DNA from: Leptospira terpstrae serovar Hualin str. LT 11-33 = ATCC 700639
GTDB lineage: Bacteria > Spirochaetota > Leptospiria > Leptospirales > Leptospiraceae
NCBI RefSeq assembly: GCF_000332495.1
Contig: NZ_AOGW02000010.1
Location: 124,001 to 188,000 of the forward strand
Length of the DNA: 64,000 nt
Direction: 5' to 3'
The notes below the pieces were generated by a model. The model did not search any database and was not told where the DNA came from. It was given only the letters and a program-made list of their open reading frames with translations. Positions 54,402-62,771 of the stretch are shown here, piece after piece; the stretch's first letter is position 1, and each line of letters begins with the position of its first letter. Position numbers and translations under genes: made by a program.

Positions 54402-55613
54402 ATGATTTTATTTGATTTCCAAACATTTTTGAACCAGAAGTATGGTGGGATTTCCCGACTTTTTGTCGAAGTAATGTCTTATCTTGAAGATAAGCAGTGC
54501 CAGTTTGAGATTCCAGTGGTAGCTTCAGAAAATGTTAATCTAATTGGGAAAAGTTTTTTTAAACCAAGTTCCGGTCTGAAGTATTCTCGCGAAATTCCTG
54601 AAGTGGAAAATTGGTTGTCCGGTCGTAGTTTTTCTGGAAAAAATGCATTATATTTAATATATAAATCAATAAAAACGATTCAAAGTAAATTTATATTCCG
54701 TTATTTATATAGAAAAAATGAGAAAATTATCTCAACAAGATTGAAAGATCAGAAGACAAAGATTTTTCATCCGACGTATTTTGATGATTATTATTTAAAA
54801 GATATGTCATTAGGATCAAATAAATTAGTTCTTACTGTTTTTGATCTGATTCATGAACGTTTTCCTGGTTATTACAAGTTGGATGATATTGCCCTTCGAA
54901 ATCGAAGATCACTTTGTGCAGCTGCAGATACTATCATTGCTATTTCTGAATCAACAAAGATAGACCTGATTGAATTTTATGGAATTCCTGATAATAAAAT
55001 TGAAGTGATTCATTTGGCATCTAATCTTCATTTAGCACCAAATATTGAATCAAAATTGGTTTGGAAAGATTACATATTGTTTGTTGGGGAAAGAGGTGGA
55101 TATAAAAACTTTAATAACTTTGTGATCGGAATTTCAGAAATCATCAAAAAGTATAAATTAAATTTGGTTTTTGCTGGGGGTGGAAAATTTTCATTTGAGG
55201 AAAGGGAAATCCTTAAAAAATATAACATTCTTGGAAAATCCATCCAAATTCCTTTTAAATCAGATGCAGAAATAAAAAGCATTTACCAAAATGCATTAGC
55301 ATTTGTATTCCCATCGTTATATGAAGGTTTTGGTATTCCGCTATTGGAATCTATGTCGGTAGGTTGCCCTGTGATTTGTAGCAATACAAGTTCTTTTCCT
55401 GAAGTGATTGGAGATGCTGCTATAACATTTGATCCATGGTATTCCGAATCGATTAGAGAGGCAGTTGAGAAACTAATAAATTCCAATTCCGCTAGAAAAA
55501 AATTGATATCTAAGGGTCTAGAAAGATCAAAGCAGTTTACTTGGGAAAAAACTGGTGAAAAACATTTGAAAGTTTATAAGCAACTGTTGGAATCTTCTCT
55601 TGAATCATATTGA
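54402..55613 (+). CDS. GT4 family glycosyltransferase
   Basis: The GT-B fold retaining glycosyltransferase has 403 residues. The C-terminal donor site has FVFPSLYEGFGIPLLESMSVGCPVI with the E-x7-E motif, then SSFPEVIGDAA. The N-terminal half begins ILFDFQTFLNQKYGGISRLF. Donor and acceptor are not predictable. It starts 6 bp after the preceding gene and overlaps the following GT2 gene by 14 bp. Confidence 0.88.
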   Translation: MILFDFQTFLNQKYGGISRLFVEVMSYLEDKQCQFEIPVVASENVNLIGKSFFKPSSGLKYSREIPEVENWLSGRSFSGKNALYLIYKSIKTIQSKFIFRYLYRKNEKIISTRLKDQKTKIFHPTYFDDYYLKDMSLGSNKLVLTVFDLIHERFPGYYKLDDIALRNRRSLCAAADTIIAISESTKIDLIEFYGIPDNKIEVIHLASNLHLAPNIESKLVWKDYILFVGERGGYKNFNNFVIGISEIIKKYKLNLVFAGGGKFSFEEREILKKYNILGKSIQIPFKSDAEIKSIYQNALAFVFPSLYEGFGIPLLESMSVGCPVICSNTSSFPEVIGDAAITFDPWYSESIREAVEKLINSNSARKKLISKGLERSKQFTWEKTGEKHLKVYKQLLESSLESY

Positions 55614-56565
55614 ATTTCCTATTATCACCATCGTAACACCATCCTATAACCAAGGAAATTTTATTCTTGAAACATTGAACTCCGTGGTTGAGCAGGAAGG
55701 TGCCTTCTATATTGATTTTATCGTTATGGATGGTTTTTCCAGCGATAATACAGCGGGTATTTTATCTGAATTTGAAGCTAAGGTTAGTTCATTTCCTGTA
55801 ATTCATCAAATATCTGGAAAAAAATTTCACCTTCTAGGTGCCAATAAAGGAGTTTCCTTTTCATGGAAATCAGAAAAAGACAAAGGTCAAACGGATGCTT
55901 TAAATAAGGCTATCAGTTTGATTTTAGATGAAAGTCATTATTTTAATTGGATTTGCAGTGATGATAGGTATCGGACACAAAATGCGATAGCTTCCTTGTT
56001 GCTGTATGCAGAAGCAAAATCTGTAGTTTATGGAAAATCAATTTACATTGATGAGTTTGGAAATGACTTAAAGGAATATCCAACAGTGCAGGTAGACAAA
56101 GTGAATATTTTTGAAAACTTCGGTATTGCACAACCATCGGCTTTAATTTGTTTTACTTCTAAAGAAGATCTTTTTATGAATTTGAAGTTTTCTTCTATAA
56201 TGGATCTCTTTTTATGGGTGAAGTTGTTTCAGTCTGGATACCGTTTTTTGTATATCGATTCCGTTGTGATATCTGATTATAGAATTCATACGAATAGTAA
56301 AACAGCTTCTTGGCGAATGCGCACATATAAAGAGATTCTATCCTTGATGCTATTGAACGAAAATCAAATATCTCGAAGACTAGTCAGGTCCATGTTCCAT
56401 GAGTGTATAATGGGTGGAGTGGGTAAGTTGGGTATTTTTTTCCGTTTTTTTAATAATCGTTTTCTGAATGCTTTGTTTGTTAGGTTTTTAGAAGTTTCCT
56501 TCAATCGATTTAGATTTAATTTAAGTTTTTTACTTTCAAACCCAAAATCAAATTGGAACCCATAA
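55600..56565 (+). CDS. GT2 family glycosyltransferase
   Basis: The 321-residue GT2 enzyme has IITIVTPSYNQGNFILETL and DFIVMDGFSSDNT at the N-terminus. KDKGQTDALNKAI and WICSDDRY supply the acidic metal-binding site. The start is TTG inside the previous gene. It closely resembles the GT2 protein at 61.6-62.5 kb (KDNGQTHAINKGW, WLNSDDVY), so the two may be diverged duplicates. Confidence 0.87.
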   Translation: MNHIEFPIITIVTPSYNQGNFILETLNSVVEQEGAFYIDFIVMDGFSSDNTAGILSEFEAKVSSFPVIHQISGKKFHLLGANKGVSFSWKSEKDKGQTDALNKAISLILDESHYFNWICSDDRYRTQNAIASLLLYAEAKSVVYGKSIYIDEFGNDLKEYPTVQVDKVNIFENFGIAQPSALICFTSKEDLFMNLKFSSIMDLFLWVKLFQSGYRFLYIDSVVISDYRIHTNSKTASWRMRTYKEILSLMLLNENQISRRLVRSMFHECIMGGVGKLGIFFRFFNNRFLNALFVRFLEVSFNRFRFNLSFLLSNPKSNWNP

Positions 56566-56611
56566 TTTTCTATTCGAATCAATTACCTTGATTCAAAGTA
56601 AGGATTACTTA

Positions 56612-57556
56612 ATGAAAAATCAAAAAAATACACGAAAGCAGATTTCAGTTGTAATTCCTTCATTTAATGAAGAAGGAAACATTCGAAAATTATTTAATCG
56701 TCTTATGTTGAATTTGGATAAAAATAAATATTCAATTGAAATAATATTCGTGGATGATGGCAGTACGGATGAAACTTTAAACCAAATCAGATCCTTAGCA
56801 AAAGAATCAAAAATTGTTAAGTATCTTGCCTTTTCTAAGAATTTCGGTCACCAAAAGGCATTAAAAGCAGGATTAGATTTTTCTAATGGTGATGCAGTAA
56901 TTTCTCTAGATGCTGACTTACAACACCCACCGGAATTAATTCCTGCTTTGATCAAAGAATGGGAAAGCGGAAATGAAATTGTATATACAATTCGAAGAAA
57001 TACAGAAAAAACATCCTTTTTTAAAAAATTTACAGCTCAGTTGTTTTATAAAATCTTAAATAAATTGTCTGGTTTGAATATTTCGCAAGGGGCAGCTGAT
57101 TTTAGACTTCTCGATCGAAAAGTAGTTAATGTTATTCGTGATATGCAAGAAGACAATCTTTTTATCCGAGGAATGATTCCTTGGTTAGGTTTCAATAAAG
57201 TTGGACTTGAATATGAACCAGAAGAGCGCGTGTGGGGAACTTCGAAATATACATTTAAAAAGATGTTTCTGTTTGCTATGCAAGGGATAACTTCATTCAG
57301 CGTAAAACCATTACACTTAACAACGTATCTAGGTGGGTTTATTTTCTTATTAAGTTCTATCTATATTTTTTACGCGTTATTTGTTTATTTTGTACAAAAC
57401 AAATCAATTCCAGGTTGGACGTCTATGTTGATTAGCGTATTATTTTTGGGAAGTTTGAATTTATTAATGTTGGGTGTTCTTGGTGAATATATCGGAAAAA
57501 TAATGATAGAATCAAAAAGAAGGCCGCAATATATAATTAAGGATAAAAATTTATGA
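56612..57556 (+). CDS. GtrB/DPM1-like polyprenyl-phosphate glycosyltransferase (second copy)
   Basis: The ATG at 56612 has AAGGA 7 nt upstream and gives 314 residues. The GT2 domain shows VVIPSFNEEGNI, FVDDGSTDET and SLDADLQHPPEL. Two C-terminal transmembrane helices end in VLGEYIGKIM. It likely charges undecaprenyl phosphate with a sugar for periplasmic addition. It shares architecture with the 38.8-kb gene but differs clearly in sequence, so a different sugar is likely. ATGA overlap with the next gene. Confidence 0.88.
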   Translation: MKNQKNTRKQISVVIPSFNEEGNIRKLFNRLMLNLDKNKYSIEIIFVDDGSTDETLNQIRSLAKESKIVKYLAFSKNFGHQKALKAGLDFSNGDAVISLDADLQHPPELIPALIKEWESGNEIVYTIRRNTEKTSFFKKFTAQLFYKILNKLSGLNISQGAADFRLLDRKVVNVIRDMQEDNLFIRGMIPWLGFNKVGLEYEPEERVWGTSKYTFKKMFLFAMQGITSFSVKPLHLTTYLGGFIFLLSSIYIFYALFVYFVQNKSIPGWTSMLISVLFLGSLNLLMLGVLGEYIGKIMIESKRRPQYIIKDKNL

Positions 57557-58332
57557 AAACAGATTCAGAAGTTCAGCGTGAACATTTTAATTTAATTTCT
57601 TCAAAGTATTTAAATTCGAGAAAGAATAAAAACCATCTAGCCTATAAAGAGATTTGGTGGAATAATATTTTGGATTTTTTGTTAGCAAACTATTCGTTTG
57701 ATGAAAAAAATAATTCATTGGAAGCGATGTGCGGATTAGCAGAAGGAAGTAATTTATTGCGTAAGGCATATCCCAAATTGAAACTTTTTGCATTTGATTA
57801 TTCTGATGAGATGGTTTTGGCCGCACAGCAAGAAAACGTTGGGTTTGAGAAAATATTCCAAGCAGATGTAATTAATTTTTCTGAAAAGAATAAATATGAC
57901 ATTGTAATTATACTTGGTGGTTTGCACCACGTTCCAAATTTTGTGGATAAAGTTCTCACAAATATCTATCAATCCTTAAGAAAGGATGGGATTTTTATTA
58001 ATTTAGAACCAACACATAATAATTTTCTATTCAAGTATATCCGTGAATCAGTATATAAAAAAAATTCTCTTTTTGAGGAAAATACAGAAAGGGGTTTCAC
58101 TTTGTCTGAATACAATGAAAAATTAGTGAATGCAGGGTTTAGACTGAAAAAACAATTTTTTCCAGGTTTGATTGGATATATTTTATACTATAATCCTGAT
58201 GCATTTCCGTTTTTGAATATTGGTACAAGTTTAATTGCGAAAATATTTTCTAAATTTGATTGGTTTTTAGGAAAAACAATTATCGGTAGGAAATTTTCTT
58301 TTGCTACTTGGAGTATTGCTTACAAAAAGTAA
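57553..58332 (+). CDS. Class I SAM-dependent methyltransferase
   Basis: This methyltransferase-like protein of 259 residues has LEAMCGLAEGSNLLR as motif I, FAFDYSDEMVLAA, FQADVINF and YDIVIILGGLHHV. The first motif reads MCGLAEG where most have DxGxGxG, so the SAM loop is somewhat atypical. The C-terminus carries hydrophobic stretches. The substrate is not known. It lies between a GtrB-like gene and a GT-C-like gene and is coupled to the former. Confidence 0.8.
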   Translation: MKTDSEVQREHFNLISSKYLNSRKNKNHLAYKEIWWNNILDFLLANYSFDEKNNSLEAMCGLAEGSNLLRKAYPKLKLFAFDYSDEMVLAAQQENVGFEKIFQADVINFSEKNKYDIVIILGGLHHVPNFVDKVLTNIYQSLRKDGIFINLEPTHNNFLFKYIRESVYKKNSLFEENTERGFTLSEYNEKLVNAGFRLKKQFFPGLIGYILYYNPDAFPFLNIGTSLIAKIFSKFDWFLGKTIIGRKFSFATWSIAYKK

Positions 58333-58359
58333 GTTTTATATAGTCGCTGTTTTCTCAAA

Positions 58360-59847
58360 ATGAATTCAATAAATAAAAGTAAAATTTTTTACATTTCAGG
58401 TGTAGTCGCATCTGTTTGTATTCCTATACTTTTATTTATTAATAATATCTTTGCGGAATGGTGGTTAATAGATGACCATGAACTTTTTAGTTTTTTAGGT
58501 ACGATAAAAAACCATTATAGTTTTGCAGATTTCATTTCGATTTTGTTGGAGAAAACAGAAGTTGGACGCTTTGCGGAAACGTCCCGTTTTAGACCAAGTT
58601 ACTTTATTTTGCGGCTAGTAGAGTTGTATTTATATGGTCTAAATCCAACAGTTTTTTATGTTGCAAGATTGCTTGTTTCGATTCTTTTTTCAGTTGCATT
58701 ATACCAGTTTCTATATCGGTTCTTATCCGTTTTTGTATCTTTAGCTTTGGTATTAGTCGTTTGGTCTTACCCATTCTGGGGTGATGTTTTTTCACGGATG
58801 GGGCCTGCGGAAATTTATGGAAGTCTTGGATTGGCATTTTTGCTATTTAGCTATTCTGTTCCTCGTTTAAAAATCGAAATTTCTTCTTTTCTTCGAGTTG
58901 TTGGTTTATTGGTGTTAGTGGGTGCGAAGGAAAATTTCATTATTTTTGTCTTAGTTTCCTTTTATGAACTTACGAAGTTGTTTTATTATCGAGAACGGAA
59001 AGTATATTTATATTTTTTTGAAGTTCTACCTATATTATATACTTTCTATATAGTTTTATCCTTATACGGATTTTATTCTACTAATTCGGAAGATATTTAT
59101 GGAAATAGTACAAGTATTCATGATCGTTTAAATTTATATTCTGGTTTGTTTCGTGAACAGAATTTTTTTGTTCTTTCGTTTATATTAATTGTTTTGTCAA
59201 CTTTTGTTGTTACAACTAAAGGTTTTCTAAGGAGTTGCCGAAAGATAATTATTTTTATATCCTTTTGTTCTGCGCATTATCTGTTTAATTTTGTATTTTA
59301 TCACGCTAAGTGGCCGACGGGAATGCGCTATGACTTTCCGGCTGTATTTCTTGTGCCAATTATGGTAGTGCTATTCTTAAATGTTATTTTAAACCACTAC
59401 CATTTTCCGCATAAGAAACAAATTTTGGTATTGTTATTTGTTAGTTTGTATTGGCTAGATTTATCAGGTCTCAAAATAAATTTAAAATCTTCATTTGAAA
59501 ATCGAAGACGAACTGTTGCTTTTTCCACTTTTTTAAATGGAGCGGTTACGAGTTTTAAGGAAAATCCTGATAAGGACATTGTAATTAGAATTGCGTCTGC
59601 TTGGGATTATGAACCATATTTTTCTCTTATGGTTTTTTTTAAGTATTACGATCTAAAGAATCGAATTTTTTTACGTATAGATTCAATTCCAAATAAAACA
59701 GTATTTGAGTCTCAGCTTTTGGATGTTTTGTCTAAATTGGAAAATTTGAATGTCCGACCAAAAAATAATTGTTTGGTTTTTTCATTTGCAGATCTCAAGA
59801 GTAGGAGTTTTTGTAAAAGTCAAGAAGATCGAATTGTACCTTGGTAA
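58360..59847 (+). CDS. Polytopic GT-C-like glycosyltransferase
   Basis: The 495-residue protein has about ten transmembrane helices in residues 10-370 and a soluble C-terminal part. The first outside loop contains WWLIDDHELFSFLG, an acidic cluster (DDHE, about 36-40) in the place where GT-C enzymes keep their catalytic acid. SRFRPSYFILRL and VGAKENFII are also typical. It probably uses the polyprenyl-linked sugar made by the nearby GtrB-like enzyme. Assignment rests on topology and motifs only. Confidence 0.65.
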   Translation: MNSINKSKIFYISGVVASVCIPILLFINNIFAEWWLIDDHELFSFLGTIKNHYSFADFISILLEKTEVGRFAETSRFRPSYFILRLVELYLYGLNPTVFYVARLLVSILFSVALYQFLYRFLSVFVSLALVLVVWSYPFWGDVFSRMGPAEIYGSLGLAFLLFSYSVPRLKIEISSFLRVVGLLVLVGAKENFIIFVLVSFYELTKLFYYRERKVYLYFFEVLPILYTFYIVLSLYGFYSTNSEDIYGNSTSIHDRLNLYSGLFREQNFFVLSFILIVLSTFVVTTKGFLRSCRKIIIFISFCSAHYLFNFVFYHAKWPTGMRYDFPAVFLVPIMVVLFLNVILNHYHFPHKKQILVLLFVSLYWLDLSGLKINLKSSFENRRRTVAFSTFLNGAVTSFKENPDKDIVIRIASAWDYEPYFSLMVFFKYYDLKNRIFLRIDSIPNKTVFESQLLDVLSKLENLNVRPKNNCLVFSFADLKSRSFCKSQEDRIVPW

Positions 59848-59894
59848 ATCTTTACGTATTCGGTTTTTAAATAATCAAGTAACTATCCATTTAT

Positions 59895-60893
59895 ATGTTT
59901 TTTAATCACAAATTATTTATATCCACTTACCCTTTTGGAAAATATGATAAGTCTCCTGTTGAATTACTAGAGCAGACGGGGATTAATTTTTCGATAAATC
60001 CTTTAAATAGAAAGCTCACTTCTGCAGAAGTTTTAGATTTTGCAAAGGATTGTACAGGTATTATTGCCGGAACGGAAAATTTAGAACGTCTTGTTTCTGA
60101 ATCTAAGAATCTAAAATTTATTTCTAGAGTTGGCATTGGCTTAGATTCTGTTCCTTTAAAATTATGTAGGCACAAAGGGATTCTAGTTTCTTATACTCCG
60201 GATGCGGTGACTTTGGCGGTTGCAGAGATTGTTCTTGGAATGATGATTACATTACCACGACATGTAGTTTTTGCAGATCGCCAAATTAGAAACGGAGGTT
60301 GGACTCGTCCTGTTGGTATTAGTATCCAATCATCAGTAATAGGTATTGTGGGATTGGGTAGAGTAGGGTATAAGATTTCTCAAATGTTGACTTCCCTTAA
60401 GCCGAAAAAAATTCTTGTTTGCGACATCTTAGATAAATCAGAAGATATTAAGCGTTTACGTGCATTTGGTTTAGATATTGAGCAAGTCACATTAAATTCA
60501 CTCTTAAGTTTTTCAGATATAGTTAGCGTTCACGTTCCCTTAACACCTTTGACTCAAAATTTAATTGCAACACATGAGTTAAAGCAGATGAAGAAATCCT
60601 CTTTTTTAATTAATTTTTCTCGGGGTGGGGTTGTTAATGAGAGTTCTGCTTATGAAAGTTTGAAGAAAAATGAGATTGCTGGCCTTGCACTTGATGTTTA
60701 TGAGAAAGAACCTTATTCTGGTAATTTAATTGAGTTAGATAATGTAGTATTAACTCAACACATGGGTTCTTGTTCCTTTGATTGTCGATTGGCAATGGAA
60801 TCGCAAGCCACTGAGGAGTTGATACGTTTTTTTAAGGGAGAAAAATTAATGAGTGAAGTACCCGATTTCGAGTTTGAAAATTCTCCTACTTAA
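59895..60893 (+). CDS. D-isomer-specific 2-hydroxyacid dehydrogenase
   Basis: The 332-residue NAD-dependent oxidoreductase has GIVGLGRVGYKIS for NAD binding at about 151-163. Catalytic Arg243 (FSRGG), Glu272 (EKEPYSG) and His289 (TQHMGSC) form the complete triad. It resembles phosphoglycerate dehydrogenases without the regulatory domain. In this locus it may make a 2-hydroxy or 2-keto acid used to decorate a sugar; that link is only contextual. Confidence 0.82.
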   Translation: MFFNHKLFISTYPFGKYDKSPVELLEQTGINFSINPLNRKLTSAEVLDFAKDCTGIIAGTENLERLVSESKNLKFISRVGIGLDSVPLKLCRHKGILVSYTPDAVTLAVAEIVLGMMITLPRHVVFADRQIRNGGWTRPVGISIQSSVIGIVGLGRVGYKISQMLTSLKPKKILVCDILDKSEDIKRLRAFGLDIEQVTLNSLLSFSDIVSVHVPLTPLTQNLIATHELKQMKKSSFLINFSRGGVVNESSAYESLKKNEIAGLALDVYEKEPYSGNLIELDNVVLTQHMGSCSFDCRLAMESQATEELIRFFKGEKLMSEVPDFEFENSPT

Positions 60894-60949
60894 TAAGTTA
60901 AGGTACATTCGCACGTCACATTATTATTAATTTTACTAATTCTATTAAC

Positions 60950-61612
60950 ATGTTAATTAAAATATCCAGACATTCGGTTTTTCTTACCTCTGTTGCTTTT
61001 GTATTTATCCTATACATGATAACCCGACCTTTAGTGACTTTAGATTCCTACTGGGTAATTCCTACGAGTTTAAGTTTATTGAATGAAGGAAATATCAATC
61101 TAGATGAATTTTCAGCATATGGAGTCAGGATTTCATATGCTGCAATTCAAATAGATAATCATTTCTATAATTATTTTCCCTATGGAATTAGTTTCCTTAT
61201 AATTCCCATAGTAGCAGTGTTGAATATTTTTATTCCTGAATCATTTTTCTTTCAATATCATGGTCAGATTGAAAAATTTCGCGCTTCATTGTTAATCCTT
61301 AGTTCATTCTTTTTTCTATACAATGTATTTTCATTTTATATATCGAAAAGGAAGTCTGGATTCTTAGTTGTTGTAATGGGCCTATGTACTCCTTTGTTTA
61401 CCTCAGGAAGTCGAGCATTGTGGCAACACTCTCGCAGTGTTTTATTACTTTCGATTTCTTTGTTTTTGTTGCTTGTTTTGTCCTTTGCAATTCAGTTTTC
61501 TGCAGTGATCTCAAAAAATACGCAACTTTGGAATATTAGGGGTTCCGATATAAATGAAAAACCAGAGCGCGTATGGGATTGGAATCAACCTCAGTTTTAT
61601 CCTTTTGAATAA
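60950..61612 (+). pseudogene. GT-C-like membrane protein with apparent internal deletion
   Basis: This open frame encodes 220 residues. The first 170 look like the start of a large GT-C membrane protein: one helix, a loop VTLDSYWVIPTSLSLLNEGN, NYFPYGISFLIIP, further helices and SRALWQHSRSVLLLSISLFLLL. The last 45 residues (WNIRGSDINEKPERVWDWNQ) look like the extreme C-terminus of such proteins, which commonly end in a PERxWDW motif. The central helices and soluble part are missing, so this seems an in-frame deletion remnant. A genuine short protein cannot be excluded. No ribosome site is evident. Confidence 0.55.
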
Positions 61613-61621
61613 TTTATTTTT

Positions 61622-62539
61622 ATGGTGAATCAAATTAACGATCAAAATATTATTTCTATTGTAACACCTTCCTTTCAACAAGGAGAGTTTCTTGAGAGAA
61701 CGATCAATTCAGTAATAACGCAAGAAGGTAACTTCTATCTTGATTATATTATCACAGATGGGGGCTCAAAAGATAATAGTGTTGAGATTATAAAAAAGTA
61801 TGACCGTTTGATTTTAGAAGGGGCGGAAGTTTTGACTCATGCTGGCCTTGTGTTTAGAAAGGTCCCATCAGGGACTAACGAATCTACCAATTGTCTTGGA
61901 ATTAGCTATCGCTGGGTTTCGGAAAAGGACAATGGACAAACACATGCGATCAATAAAGGTTGGAAATTAGCTGTAGGTTCCGTGATAGCTTGGCTTAATT
62001 CCGATGACGTTTATTTGCCAAAAGCTTTAGAAAAGGCTTATACTACTTTGTCAGAGTCTGATTCCACTTGTATTTATGGAATTGGATTACATATAGATAA
62101 AGAAGATCGATTGCTTGAGTTGTATCCAATTGAGCCTTATTCCTTTCTGCGTTTACTCGATTATTGCATTATTTGCCAACCCACGGTATTTTTAAAGAGA
62201 GAGGTTTTGACTTCGATAGGTTATCTAAATGAAAGTCTAGGTTATTGTATGGACTATGAATATTGGCTTAGAATAGCACTTAAGTATCCTTTCTCTTTTT
62301 TAAAAGAAACTCTGGCGTGCACGCGAATTCACGAAAACACAAAAACTAGTCAAAATTTAAAAGTTCATAGTGAGATCATTCAAATGCAGAAAAAAGTCGT
62401 TGGAAAAACTTCCAAACATTGGCTCTATCATTATTCGAATTATAAGTTATCTGAATTGTTCCCGGGTTGGAAGGGTAGTGTTTTTTTAAAGGTATTGATT
62501 CGGATTCATTCTTTTATTTTGGGATTCACTTACCGCTAG
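61622..62539 (+). CDS. GT2 family glycosyltransferase
   Basis: The 305-residue GT2 enzyme has ISIVTPSFQQGEFLERTINS, YIITDGGSKDNS, SEKDNGQTHAINKGW and AWLNSDDVYLP. GYCMDYEYWLRIA holds the likely catalytic acid region. It starts 9 bp after the truncated GT-C gene. It is similar to the GT2 protein at 55.6-56.6 kb. Confidence 0.88.
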   Translation: MVNQINDQNIISIVTPSFQQGEFLERTINSVITQEGNFYLDYIITDGGSKDNSVEIIKKYDRLILEGAEVLTHAGLVFRKVPSGTNESTNCLGISYRWVSEKDNGQTHAINKGWKLAVGSVIAWLNSDDVYLPKALEKAYTTLSESDSTCIYGIGLHIDKEDRLLELYPIEPYSFLRLLDYCIICQPTVFLKREVLTSIGYLNESLGYCMDYEYWLRIALKYPFSFLKETLACTRIHENTKTSQNLKVHSEIIQMQKKVVGKTSKHWLYHYSNYKLSELFPGWKGSVFLKVLIRIHSFILGFTYR

Positions 62540-62543
62540 AAAT

Positions 62544-62771
62544 ATGGAAAACATGGAATATATTAAAAAGTTTGTTTGGTTGCCTTATGGTAAAAAAATG
62601 ACGCAGATTTTTTCTTTAGAGAATGGAATTGTCAAAAGTGCTATTTGTTTTAATGAACATGTGCAAAAGAGTTTTTTAGTTACTGAACTTTTTGGAATTA
62701 GATATTTTGTAAGCGAGTTTGATATTCCATCCAGTAAAAAAGAGTATTTAGATTTTGAATCTTATCTTTGA
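62544..62771 (+). CDS. Small hypothetical protein
   Basis: The 75-residue protein is mixed and slightly basic, with no signal peptide, helix span or motif I recognise. An in-frame ATG at 62553 is an alternative start. It begins 4 bp after the GT2 stop and overlaps the start of the next glycosyltransferase gene by 17 bp. Such tight packing supports its being translated; function unknown. Confidence 0.5.
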   Translation: MENMEYIKKFVWLPYGKKMTQIFSLENGIVKSAICFNEHVQKSFLVTELFGIRYFVSEFDIPSSKKEYLDFESYL

